From the NCBI RefSeq assembly GCF_009660225.1, contig NZ_CP045920.1, positions 2,678,079 through 2,742,078 of the forward strand: a stretch of DNA of 64,000 bases, given 5' to 3'. The DNA is from Pseudactinotalea sp. HY158 (GTDB taxonomy: Bacteria > Actinomycetota > Actinomycetes > Actinomycetales > Beutenbergiaceae). The notes beneath the pieces were generated by a model. It was not told the DNA's origin, made no database searches, and saw only the letters and a program-made list of their open reading frames with translations. The position numbers were made by a program, and so were the translations under genes. Below, one piece after another: positions 33,287 to 41,577 of the stretch. Position 1 is the stretch's first letter. Each line of letters starts with the position of its first letter.

Positions 33287-34729
33287 GGCTCTTCGTGGTT
33301 CGTGGTGAAAGTGGCCCGCGCGTCGTAGGCGTGTGAGGGCTCGTGGTCCTGCTGTGATGGGTGTTGCGAGACATCCACAAGAGCAGAGGACCACGAGCTA
33401 TGGACGAGTTTACTGGCTCGCAGCGTGATGCTGCGAGCACGATCTTCAATCTGTCTGACTACCGTGTCATCGACGCGATCGATCTTCCCGGCGGAGGCCG
33501 TCGGGTCGTGATCGAGTCACTCGCCCCGCCTGGCTGCCCGGCGTGTGGTGTGATCGCGGTGAAGATCCATTCCCGGCGCCGGCAGCGTCTGCGTGATCTG
33601 CCGATCGCGGGTGCGGTCGAGGTGTGGTGGGCCAAGCGGCGCTGGTTCTGCCGGGAAGAGCTGTGCGGGCGTGGCACGTTCGCCGAGTCCACCATCCAGG
33701 TCCCCAGGTTCGCCCGGTCCACTACGCGGCTGAAGAATCAGGTCGTGGCCGCGGTGGTCGACTCCGGTCGAGCCGCCAGCGAGGTTGCCCGCGCTCACGG
33801 GGTCTCATGGTGGCTGGTCCAATCGGCGCTGGCTGCCGCGGCGCTCGTCCTACCCGCCGCCGACGACTGGGTCGTGACGCGCTTGGGCATCGATGAGCAC
33901 CGGTACCGGTCCGTGCGGTTCTTCCGTGATGAGCACGGGGCCTGGCGCCGGTTCGAGCCGTGGATGACGACCCTGGTCGACCTGGCCACAGGACAGGTCC
34001 TGGGCATCGTCGATGGCCGCGACAGCACGGGCGTGGGCGCGTGGCTCAGCGCCCGCCCACAGTCATGGCGGGACCGTATCGAGGTCGTCGCGATCGACCC
34101 CTCGGCCGCGTTCCGTAAGGCCCTGCGCGAGCACCTGCCCCACGCCGCGGTCTCGGTCGACAAGTTCCACCTCGTCAAACTCGCAGGCGACATGCTCACC
34201 AAGGTCCGCCAGCGCCTCGCCCGAGACCAGCACGGCCGCCGCGGGCGCAAGAGCGACGCGTCCTGGGCACACCGGATGCTGCTGCTGCGGGGCGCCGATA
34301 CGCTGTCCCCGCGTGGCTGGGCCAGGCTGGAGAAGGTCTTCACCGACGATGACCCCACGGATGAGCTCTCCGCCGCGTGGGGCGTCAAGGAGCAGCTCCG
34401 CCGCCTCCTCGGCGCTGATACCCTCGCCCAGGCGTGGCAAGAGCGGATGAGACTGGGTCACTACGTCCAGACCGCGAACATGGCCGAGACCGACCGCCTC
34501 TACGAGACCATCGTGACCTGGTGGGAGGCCATCGAAGTCCTCATCGTCACCGGCGCCACGACCGCGAAGGTCGAAGCCGCGAACACCACGATCAAGAACA
34601 TCAAACGCACCGGCCGCGGATTCAGGAACTCCGCCAACTACAAGGCCCGTATACTCCTGGCCAGCGCCGCTCGAGCAGCAGCGCGAACACCAATCACAGC
34701 AGGCCTTTCACCACGAACCGCGTAGAGCC
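33287..34729 (+). mobile_element. complete ISL3-family insertion sequence, 1443 bp
   Basis: The terminal inverted repeats both begin GGCTCT and continue to GGTTCGTGGTGAAAG, with two mismatches over 25 bases. They enclose one transposase gene. An exact 8-bp target duplication ATGTTGTC flanks the element. Size, ends, duplication length and transposase type all agree with ISL3. The exact duplication and the intact transposase indicate a recent insertion. It splits the binding-protein gene of a sugar importer operon. Confidence 0.95.
33400..34725 (+). CDS. ISL3-family transposase
   Basis: A 441-residue DDE transposase. The N-terminal zinc-binding part has CPACG near residue 47 and a second pair in CREELCGRGTF. 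A helix-turn-helix region (ASEVARAHGVSWWLV) follows near residue 125. The catalytic residues are visible as GIDEHRY, VVAIDPSAAFRKALREHLP and a Glu in AKVEAANTTIKNIKRTGRGFRN near the end. The ATG at 33400 gives MDEFTGSQ; an in-frame start at 33361 is less likely. The frame is intact, so the element may be active. Confidence 0.95.
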   Translation: MDEFTGSQRDAASTIFNLSDYRVIDAIDLPGGGRRVVIESLAPPGCPACGVIAVKIHSRRRQRLRDLPIAGAVEVWWAKRRWFCREELCGRGTFAESTIQVPRFARSTTRLKNQVVAAVVDSGRAASEVARAHGVSWWLVQSALAAAALVLPAADDWVVTRLGIDEHRYRSVRFFRDEHGAWRRFEPWMTTLVDLATGQVLGIVDGRDSTGVGAWLSARPQSWRDRIEVVAIDPSAAFRKALREHLPHAAVSVDKFHLVKLAGDMLTKVRQRLARDQHGRRGRKSDASWAHRMLLLRGADTLSPRGWARLEKVFTDDDPTDELSAAWGVKEQLRRLLGADTLAQAWQERMRLGHYVQTANMAETDRLYETIVTWWEAIEVLIVTGATTAKVEAANTTIKNIKRTGRGFRNSANYKARILLASAARAAARTPITAGLSPRTA

Positions 34730-34737
34730 ATGTTGTC
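34730..34737. repeat. target site duplication, right copy
   Basis: ATGTTGTC matches 33279-33286 exactly and directly follows the right end of the insertion sequence. Confidence 0.9.
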
Positions 34738-35202
34738 GGTCGCGAAGATCGGCACGTTCTGCGGGTCGGTACCGGAGTCGATGTTGAACACCGGAATCTT
34801 GGCATCCTGCGCGTTCTTGGTGACGGACACGAGCGCCTTCGAGTCCGTCGCCGCGTAAATGAGACCGTCGACGTGCTGATTGATATAGCCGTTGAGCATG
34901 TCGACCTGTTGGGTGATGTCGGTCTCGGCCGAGACGCCGTTCCACTCGACGTTCACCCCGTCGAGCTTCGAGGCGGCGCATTCGGCCCCCGCCTTGACGT
35001 GCGTCCAATAATCGAAGCCGACGGCCTTCGGAACGACGGCGATCTGCAATGTGCCCGGGCTCTCTTCGGCCGAGGGCGACTCGCCGGCGGAGGCCCCGGG
35101 CGACGGGCTCTCCGTGTTCGAGCCACTCCCGCACGCGGCGAGGACGAGCAGCGACAATGACATCAGAGACGTGGTGACTGCAGCCTTGACTTTGGTTGAC
35201 AT
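34730..35202 (-). pseudogene. 5' part of an interrupted sugar-binding lipoprotein gene
   Basis: This part codes the signal peptide and first lobe of a CUT2 binding protein. The lipobox is LAAC near residue 23, followed by a Ser/Pro/Glu linker. LQIAVVPKAVGFDYWTHVKA begins the domain, and DGLIYAATDSKALVSV and NIDSGTDPQNVPIFATDN follow. Translation now runs a few codons into the insertion sequence and stops at 34708. The product would be a truncated lipoprotein lacking the second lobe and hence most ligand binding. Confidence 0.93.
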
Positions 35203-35243
35203 GATGATTCCGATCCTGAGACGCGTGAGCGAATCACTCCTGA

Positions 35244-36227
35244 CTATGCGGGCTCCTCGACGGATTGAATATGGCTACGGTTGGTGATCTGCTTGCGCCG
35301 GAATTGATCCCAGGCAACCGCGAGCCAGATGACGACGCCGATGATGACGTCCTGGACGTAGATGTTGATGTCGAGCAGGACGGACCCGTTGCGGATCAGC
35401 TGGATGAGGAACGCGCCGATGATGGCGCCCGACACCCGCCCCTGACCGCCGAAGAGGCTCGCCCCGCCGATGACGGCCGCGGCGATGGCGTCGAGCTCGA
35501 GACCGATCCCGAAGTTCGGTTGGCCGGAGGCCACCCGGGACGTGGCGATCATCCCGCCGAACCCGGCGAGTACTCCCTGGGCGATGTAGACCATCACCAG
35601 GTAGCGCCGCACCGGGATGCCGACCAGCCGGGAGGCCTCCTCGTTCGACCCGACCGCGTAGGCGTAGCGGCCGAGCTTGGTCCGGTTGAAGATGAAGGAG
35701 AAGACGATGATCACGACGATGAGGCATACGGCCGGAACGGGGATCGAGACGAGTTCTCCCTGCCCCAGTACGGAGAAGCCTGCGGGCAGCCCATAGACCG
35801 CGACCGAGCCGGTCGCGATGAAGGTCAGCCCCCGTGCCACACCCATCATGCCGAGGGTGGCGATGAACGGCGCGAGCCGGGCCCATCCGACGAGGGCGCC
35901 GTTGACGAAGCCGATCAGGCCGCCGATGAGGAGCGCGATGACCGTGGCCACCGGCCAGGACAGGTGCGCATCGACCATGAGCAACGCACCCAACACCCCC
36001 GTGAGTGCGGCGACGGAGCCGACCGACAGGTCGATCCCCGCGGTGACGATCACCAGCGTCATGCCGACCGCGATGATCGCCGTGACCGACCCTTGCACGG
36101 CGACCGCGCTCAGGTTGGTGAAGGTGAAGAAGTACGGGGACAGGATCGTCATGACGATCCCGACGACGATCACGGCAGCGAGCGCGGCGAGTTGGGAGAT
36201 CCAATCGCTGACCCGTTGTCGTAGCAT
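35244..36227 (-). CDS. sugar ABC importer permease (RbsC type)
   Basis: A 327-residue multi-pass permease. AVGMTLVIVTAGIDLSVGSV near residue 55 is the CUT2 signature, and YAVGSNEEASRLVGIPV near residue 195 is the cytoplasmic loop that contacts the ATPase. Roughly nine hydrophobic helices are visible. The ATG at 36227 follows AAAGGGG. It is the first gene of the minus-strand operon permease, binding protein, ATPase. Its own frame is intact, but the importer is probably non-functional while the binding protein is split. Confidence 0.93.
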   Translation of the reverse strand: MLRQRVSDWISQLAALAAVIVVGIVMTILSPYFFTFTNLSAVAVQGSVTAIIAVGMTLVIVTAGIDLSVGSVAALTGVLGALLMVDAHLSWPVATVIALLIGGLIGFVNGALVGWARLAPFIATLGMMGVARGLTFIATGSVAVYGLPAGFSVLGQGELVSIPVPAVCLIVVIIVFSFIFNRTKLGRYAYAVGSNEEASRLVGIPVRRYLVMVYIAQGVLAGFGGMIATSRVASGQPNFGIGLELDAIAAAVIGGASLFGGQGRVSGAIIGAFLIQLIRNGSVLLDINIYVQDVIIGVVIWLAVAWDQFRRKQITNRSHIQSVEEPA

Positions 36228-36387
36228 GTCGACCCCTTTGGGATGTCCACTTTCGATGCTAAGGAGCACGGAACCGGAGCGTCAACGGGAACGCGACCAT
36301 CGCGTTTCGGCGATCCGGGCGGCGGGGCGCGCACCGCGCGGGCGCCCCGTTTGCGGCGGTGAGGCGATGACTCGGCCGAACGCGGGA

Positions 36388-36512
36388 TGGCACCCGGTCC
36401 ACGCGGGGTGGCACCCGGTCCACGCGGGGTGGCACCCAGTCCACGCGGGTGGCACCCGGTCCACGCGGGATGGCACCCGGTCCACGCGGGGTGGCACCCG
36501 GTCCAGTCGAGT
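36388..36512. repeat. six-copy 21-bp tandem repeat
   Basis: TGGCACCCGGTCCACGCGGGG recurs with TGGCACCC at 36388, 36409, 36430, 36450, 36471 and 36492, so all steps are 21 bases except one of 20. Between 36584 and 36665 a looser series of about five 16-base units of the type GGCCCGGTCAACACGG follows. Between the permease gene and 36692 I see no convincing gene; the open frames here are products of the repeats. Confidence 0.85.
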
Positions 36513-36692
36513 CGGCCTTCGCGACACCCCGCGTTCGTGGACCGGGCACGGCTGATACCGTCGGCCGCAACGCATGCGTCCCACCCCGTCGACACGGGGC
36601 CCGGTCAACACGGGGCACCGTCAAGACGGGTTCTGGTCCATATGGGGTCCGGTCACCACGGGGCGCTGCCGGCCGAACCGAATGGAGCACCG

Positions 36693-36893
36693 ATGAACCG
36701 CACCACCCGCCTGTCCTCGTTCGCCACGGTCGTCCTCCTGCTCTTTGCCCCGAGCGCCGCGGTGGCGGCCGACGGCCGTCTCGCCGACACCGGTTCCACC
36801 TTCCCGATCGGGCTCGGCATCGCCGGCGCCATCGTGCTCCTCGGCGGAATCGCCGCGTTCGTGATCTCGAAGGTCCGCAAGCGCAGCGAGTAG
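36693..36893 (+). CDS. 66-residue sortase-substrate-like mini-protein (LAXTG motif)
   Basis: The reading frame has a signal peptide (residues 1-25, ending AVA), then [10 protein letters not shown], a hydrophobic helix [20 protein letters not shown] and a basic tail KVRKRSE. LADTG fits the LAXTG motif used by class E sortases of actinobacteria. If signal peptidase cuts after AVA and sortase after Thr, only about eight residues would be attached to the wall. GGAG stands five bases before the ATG. It is flanked by repeat arrays. No family is recognised; it could also be the tail of a once larger surface protein. Confidence 0.6.
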   Translation: MNRTTRLSSFATVVLLLFAPSAAVAADGRLADTGSTFPIGLGIAGAIVLLGGIAAFVISKVRKRSE

Positions 36894-36905
36894 CCCGGCG
36901 CCCGG

Positions 36906-37620
36906 CCGACCAGGGCCAAACCGCCATTTCGCCCGCCCACCAGGGCCAAACCCGTGCTCCACGCACCGATTTCAACGATTCCACCCTGCTCGCCACGCCA
37001 GACCCCGAGGCCCGCATTGCTCAGCACTGTGGCCCGACCGATCCCCCGAGAGGGATCGTCGACTCGCCAGCTCGACCAGGGCCGAACCCTCGCTTCGCCC
37101 GCCGACCAGGGCCAAACCCTCGCTTCGCCCGCCGACCAGGGCCAAACCCGTGCTCCACGCACCGATTTCAACGATTCCACCCTGCTCGCCACAGCAGACC
37201 CCCCGAGGCCCGCGCTGCTCAGCACGGTGGCCCGACCGATCCCCCGAGAGGGATCGTCGACTCGCCAGGTCGACCAGGGCCGAACCCTCGCTTCACCCGC
37301 CCACCAGGGCCGAACCCTCGCTTCGCCCGCCCACCAGGGCCAAACCGCCATTTCGCCCGGCCACCAGGGCCAAACCCGTGCTCCACACACCGATTTCAAC
37401 GATTCCACCCTGCTCGCCACGCCAGACCCCGAGGCCCGCATTGCTCAGCACGGTGGCCCGACCGATCCCCCGAGAGGGATCGTCGACTCGCCAGGTCGAC
37501 CAGGGCCGAACCCTCGCTTCGCCCGCCGCCCAGGGCCGATCCCTCGCTTCGCCCGCCCACCAGGGCCAAACCGCCATTTCGCCCGGCCACCAGGGCCAAA
37601 CCCGTGCTCCACGCACCGAT
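36906..37620. repeat. nested repeat array: 30-bp units grouped in four blocks
   Basis: The 30-bp unit starts CAGGGCC and runs into TCGCCCGCCCAC. Unit starts are 36911, 36941; 37077, 37107, 37137; 37275, 37305, 37335, 37365; and 37501, 37531, 37561, 37591. Steps inside a block are exactly 30 bases. Blocks of 2, 3, 4 and 4 units are joined by near-identical linkers of about 107 bases containing GATTTCAACGATTCC and a GATCCC/GGGATC hairpin. Long open frames occur on both strands because 30 is a multiple of three. I see no credible gene in it. Confidence 0.85.
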
Positions 37621-37635
37621 TTCAACGATTCCACC

Positions 37636-37800
37636 CTGCTCGCCACGCCAGACCCCGAGGCCCCGCGCTGCTCGCCACAGCAGACCCCGAGGCCCGCGCT
37701 GCTCGCCACGGCAGACCCCAAAGCCCGCGCTGCTCGGCACGGCAGGCCCAAAGGCCGACCTGCTCGCAACGGCAGACCCCGGATTCCGCCCTGCTCGGGG
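37636..37800. repeat. decayed 30-32-bp repeats next to the nested array
   Basis: CTGCTCGCCAC-type units begin at 37636, 37668, 37699, 37730, 37760 and 37791. They derive from the linker of the nested array (CTGCTCGCCACGCCAGACCCCGAG is shared in part) and become less alike towards the globin gene. Confidence 0.7.
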
Positions 37801-37828
37801 CGCTGGGCCCGGCGGCTACCCTGGGGGC

Positions 37829-38347
37829 GTGAGCGATCCTGCGATTCCAGCCCCCGGTCCCGAGCCCCGCGCGAGCGAGCCGGGCGCGCCCGGGCGACTG
37901 GGCGTCGTCCCCACGCAGTTGCGACAGGCGGCCCCGCGGCCGGCGCGGCGACCCGCCCGCGAGGACAGCTTCTGGGCGCAGGTGGGCGGCACGGCCACGT
38001 TCACGAAGATCACCAAGCGCTTCTACGAGCAGGTGGCCGACGACCCGGTCATGCGGGAGATGTACCCCGAGGAGGACCTCGGGCCGGCCGAGGGGCGGCT
38101 GCGACTGTTCCTCGAGCAGTACTGGGGCGGACCCACGACCTACTCCGACACGCGCGGCCACCCGCGGCTGCGGATGCGGCACGTGCCCTACGCCGTCACG
38201 CCCGCGGCCCGGGACCGGTGGCTCGCGTGCATGCGGGTCGCCGTCCGCGACGCCGGGCTCGCGCCCCTGCACGCGGCCACCCTCTGGGACTACCTCGAGC
38301 GGGCCGCGCACTCGCTCGTGAACACGTTCGAGGAGGGCGATCGATGA
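37829..38347 (+). CDS. group II truncated hemoglobin (GlbO type)
   Basis: A 172-residue globin. A Pro/Ala-rich extension of about 45 residues precedes the globin domain, which starts near [51 protein letters not shown] is the group II pattern, and the proximal His is in [20 protein letters not shown]. The likely roles are oxygen or NO handling. The GTG start gives a plausible N-terminus; a start nearer the domain is possible. Its stop overlaps the TesB start (ATGA), an arrangement seen in other actinobacteria. Confidence 0.92.
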   Translation: MSDPAIPAPGPEPRASEPGAPGRLGVVPTQLRQAAPRPARRPAREDSFWAQVGGTATFTKITKRFYEQVADDPVMREMYPEEDLGPAEGRLRLFLEQYWGGPTTYSDTRGHPRLRMRHVPYAVTPAARDRWLACMRVAVRDAGLAPLHAATLWDYLERAAHSLVNTFEEGDR

Positions 38348-39225
38348 GTTCGACGGACCCGGCACCCGGCCCGCTCGAGGCGGTGCTCGCGGCCCTCGAC
38401 CTCGAACGGCTCGGCGCCGACGAGTTCCGCGGCGCCACCCTGCCGCAGCTCAACGGTCGGGTCTACGGCGGGCAGGTGCTCGCGCAGTCGCTCATCGCCG
38501 CCGAGCAGACCGTGCCCGCGGGCCGGCTGGCCCATTCGCTGCACGGCTACTTCCTGCGCCCCGGGGACCTCGACGAGCCCGTCACGTTCACCGTCGAGCG
38601 GATGCGCGACGGCCGCTCATTCAGCGCCCGGCGCACCCACGCGGTGCAGTTCGGCAAGCCGATCCTGTCGATGATCGCCTCGTTCCAGGAGGATCAGCCC
38701 GGGCTGGTCCACGCCGAGCCGATGCCGGTCGTGCCGGGCCCCGACGAGCTGCCCAGCTCCGTCGACCTGTTCAGTGCCATCGACCATCCCGCCGCGCGGT
38801 TCTTCTACCGGAACGGCGCCTTCGACATGCGCCACGTGCAGCCCCAGCTGTTCACGGGCCCCGATCCCGAGCGGTCGACCACCCAGCAGCTGTGGCTGCG
38901 GGCGCGCTCGCCGGTGCGCGCCGACCAGGGGCGCCAGCGGGCGCTGCTCGCCTACGCGTGCGATCAGGTGATGCTCGAGCCGATCATGCGCGCCCACGGC
39001 CTGAGCTGGCTCACGCGTGGGGCGTCGGTGGCCTCGCTCGATCACGCGATGTGGTGGCACCGCGACGTGGACCTGTCCGAGTGGCTGCTGTTCAGCCAGT
39101 CGACCCCCTCGGCCCAGGGCGGCCGCGGGCTCGGGGCCGCCACGGTGTACAGCCGCGACGGCCGGCTCGTGGCCACGATGGCCCAGGAGGGCATGATCCG
39201 GGTGCCGGAGGGCTCCGGCGACTGA
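38344..39225 (+). CDS. tesB: acyl-CoA thioesterase II
   Basis: A 293-residue double-hotdog thioesterase that hydrolyses acyl-Co[19 protein letters not shown] and [11 protein letters not shown] mark the first hotdog. The second contains [33 protein letters not shown] and [17 protein letters not shown]. These include the conserved Asp, Thr/Ser and Gln positions of TesB. It is coupled to the globin gene by a four-base overlap. Confidence 0.94.
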   Translation: MSSTDPAPGPLEAVLAALDLERLGADEFRGATLPQLNGRVYGGQVLAQSLIAAEQTVPAGRLAHSLHGYFLRPGDLDEPVTFTVERMRDGRSFSARRTHAVQFGKPILSMIASFQEDQPGLVHAEPMPVVPGPDELPSSVDLFSAIDHPAARFFYRNGAFDMRHVQPQLFTGPDPERSTTQQLWLRARSPVRADQGRQRALLAYACDQVMLEPIMRAHGLSWLTRGASVASLDHAMWWHRDVDLSEWLLFSQSTPSAQGGRGLGAATVYSRDGRLVATMAQEGMIRVPEGSGD

Positions 39226-39268
39226 ACCGGCGGCAACCCACCAGGCACCGGCAAGCACCGGCAAGCAC

Positions 39269-39324
39269 CGAACGGTGGATTCGGCCCCTCAAATGGCCTG
39301 ATCGGGGGCTGGATCCACCGTTCG
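39269..39324. terminator. bidirectional hairpin between tesB and the GH3 gene
   Basis: CGAACGGTGGAT (39269-39280) pairs with ATCCACCGTTCG (39313-39324), with an inner GGCCCC/GGGGGC extension. It lies between two convergent genes. Confidence 0.7.
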
Positions 39325-39339
39325 GCGGCGCCCCTGGAC

Positions 39340-40770
39340 TCAGGGCTTACAGACGGCGGCCGCTGCTTCGGCGTTGGCCACTCCCCCGCCGTAGGCCTGC
39401 ACGAGATTGCGCGCCTCGCGCGGCGCGCTGCCCGGGACCCCGGTGTGCACGACGACGATCTCCGGGTGCGCGGTGAGCAGCTCGGCCACGGCCGGGTTCG
39501 GGGCGCGGGTCACGACGAGTGCGGGCACGGCCTCCGGATCCCGGGTGAGGGTCAGGCCGAGGCGATCGGCGAGGATCCCGGGCAGCCGGGCGGCGGAGTT
39601 GCCGGCGGCAAAATCGACCGTGTGGCGCAGGTCCGCCAGCAGCCCCCCGGGCTGCACGGCCACCCGGCCGCGCACGGACTGCGGCAGGGCGAGGGCGCGG
39701 GTGGCCACGTCCCGGCCGACCTGCGCCATGGCCGCGTTGGCCCGCTCGATCGTGGGCACGGCGGCCCGGGTGCGGCGGAGTCCGAGGATCCGGTCGCGCA
39801 GGGCGGTGACGCGGGCGGCGGATTCGGCCAGGCGATCGAGGGTGAGGCGCCCGTCCTGGACGGCGCCGATGAGGGCGCCGGCGGCGAGGTGGTACATCTC
39901 CTCGTCGTCGCGCTTGGCGGTGTTGCCCAGGCACAGCAGATCCGAACCGGCGAGGACCGCCTGCACGCAGGCCTCCTCGAAGCCGGGGTCGACCGCGAGG
40001 GCGCCCATGTCGAGGGCGTCGGAGATGACGACCCCGGTGAATCCCATCGCCCGGGCGAGGCCGATGAGCTCGCCGTTGAGCGAGGCGGGCGTGTCGCCGT
40101 AGCCGGCCACGCGCAGGTGCCCGACCATGATGGTCTCGACCCCGGCGTCGAAGGCCTGCTGGAACGGGGCGAGGTCGCGCTCGCGCAGCAGGTCGGGGGT
40201 GACCTCGAGGATCGGCAGGTCCACGTGGGAGTCCGTGCCGGTGTCCCCGTGGCCGGGGAAGTGCTTGGCGCAGGCGGCCACCCCGGCGGCCTGGATGCCC
40301 CGGGCGAACGCCACGCCGTGCGCGCCGACCGCCGCCGGGTCGGCGCCGAAGGAACGCACCCCGATGACGGGGTTGTCGTCGCGGGAGGCCACGTCGATCA
40401 CGGGTGAGATCGCCAGGTCCACTCCGACGGCGCGCAGCAGGTCGCCGAGGCTGCGGCCGGCGGCGCCGGTCAGCTCGGTCTCGCCCACGGCGCCGAGCGC
40501 GCATGCGCCCGGCAGCAGCGATCCGGTCGCGGCCTGGATCCGGGTGACGTCGCCGCCCTCCTCGTCCGCGGCGATGATGACCCCGGGGATGATCGCGTTG
40601 AGCTCGGCCGTGACCGCCGCGGTCACGGCCGCGTCCGGGGTGTTGTGGCCGAACAGGAGGACACTGGCCAGCCCCTCGGTGTTCGCGAGCCAGTCGGGAA
40701 CGGTCGTGCCGTTGAATCCCGGCATGAGCACGCCGTTCACGGCGCGGCGGATGGTGTCCAGGTCTGTCAT
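39340..40770 (-). CDS. glycoside hydrolase family 3 protein (NagZ-like)
   Basis: A 476-residue enzyme with the GH3 TIM barrel. The hexosaminidase signature KHFPGHGDTGTDSHVDLPIL near residue 168 contains the His-Asp pair typical of NagZ-type beta-N-acetylglucosaminidases. The nucleophile Asp is in VVISDALDMGAL near residue 248. After residue 340 there is a small extra domain. There is no signal peptide, so it probably acts in the cytoplasm on imported amino-sugar or muropeptide fragments. Confidence 0.88.
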   Translation of the reverse strand: MTDLDTIRRAVNGVLMPGFNGTTVPDWLANTEGLASVLLFGHNTPDAAVTAAVTAELNAIIPGVIIAADEEGGDVTRIQAATGSLLPGACALGAVGETELTGAAGRSLGDLLRAVGVDLAISPVIDVASRDDNPVIGVRSFGADPAAVGAHGVAFARGIQAAGVAACAKHFPGHGDTGTDSHVDLPILEVTPDLLRERDLAPFQQAFDAGVETIMVGHLRVAGYGDTPASLNGELIGLARAMGFTGVVISDALDMGALAVDPGFEEACVQAVLAGSDLLCLGNTAKRDDEEMYHLAAGALIGAVQDGRLTLDRLAESAARVTALRDRILGLRRTRAAVPTIERANAAMAQVGRDVATRALALPQSVRGRVAVQPGGLLADLRHTVDFAAGNSAARLPGILADRLGLTLTRDPEAVPALVVTRAPNPAVAELLTAHPEIVVVHTGVPGSAPREARNLVQAYGGGVANAEAAAAVCKP

Positions 40771-40899
40771 TGCTGCTCCTCGTCGAACGTGCGATGCGGG
40801 TGGGTGCTGCGAATCGGGCCGGATGGGCGGTGGGCGGCGACGTGGTCGGAGACGGCGGACCCGGGTGGCCGGACCGGGGCCGGCGGTCGTGCCGGGGGA

Positions 40900-41439
40900 T
40901 CAGGTGCGGCGTCGGAACGTCACCGGCTCGTCGAGCAAGGCGGTCAGGGCGGCGCGCTCGTCGGCGCTGAGACGCCGGGGCCGGCCGGTGCCGGCGTCGA
41001 CCATGACGATCGACGTGACGGCCCGAGCGCACGAGGTGCCGTCGGGTGAGAACACCTCGTAGCAGACCTCGAGGGAGGCCCCGCCGATCCGGCCGATCCA
41101 CAGGTCGACCGGGACGGGCCGCTGGGTGTAGGCCAGCGGCGCCGAGTACTCGATCTCCTGCCGGGCCACGAGCGTGCGGCTCGTCGATCCGGTGCCGCCG
41201 GCGAGCACCTTGGCCACCCGCCGGGCCGCCTTGGACCCGGAGTCGTCCGGGCCGGGCCCCTCTGCCTCATCGGCTCCGGCCGCAGCGCCGTCCACGCCGG
41301 CCGCGCCGGCAGTATCCACGGTCCAGAACGTCTCGATCCGGGCCTCCTCGAGGAGGGTGAGCATGGCCGCGTTGTTCACGTGCCCGTAGGCGTCCAGATC
41401 GGACCAGCGCATCCGGATCGGTACGGTGATCTTTGCCAT
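40900..41439 (-). CDS. hotdog-fold acyl-CoA thioesterase (YbgC/4HBT type)
   Basis: A 179-residue single hotdog domain. The motif IRMRWSDLDAYGHVNNAAML near residue 7 contains the catalytic Asp of the 4HBT family. An Ala/Gly/Asp-rich insert at residues 48-75 interrupts the domain before RRVAKVLAGG. RQEIEYSAPLAYTQRPVPVDL and VCYEVFSPDG complete the sheet. The substrate is unknown. The ATG at 41439 was chosen because the upstream extension lacks homology. Confidence 0.85.
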   Translation of the reverse strand: MAKITVPIRMRWSDLDAYGHVNNAAMLTLLEEARIETFWTVDTAGAAGVDGAAAGADEAEGPGPDDSGSKAARRVAKVLAGGTGSTSRTLVARQEIEYSAPLAYTQRPVPVDLWIGRIGGASLEVCYEVFSPDGTSCARAVTSIVMVDAGTGRPRRLSADERAALTALLDEPVTFRRRT

Positions 41440-41577
41440 GGACCGTCTCTCGAGGTGGTGCGGGTGGGGAGGTGCCGGCGCACATCGACACCAGTCTAGG
41501 GCCGGATCCACCCGCGGTCGCGTGGTCGGCGGGCTGCGCCGGCCGGAAGCACCTGGCTACCGGCCGGCGCGATCCGA

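Noticed and set aside
33361-33399. Transposase start at 33361
   Set aside because: The extra 13 residues lie close to the element end and lack family pattern; the ATG at 33400 is the better start.
36906-37620. CRISPR array
   Set aside because: Units are contiguous 30-bp tandem copies without unique spacers, linkers are near-identical to each other, and no cas gene is present.
36449-37828. A very long open frame through the repeat region into the globin gene
   Set aside because: The 30-bp period keeps several frames open on both strands. The predicted proteins are low-complexity and no start with a Shine-Dalgarno sequence precedes them; only the globin part is supported.
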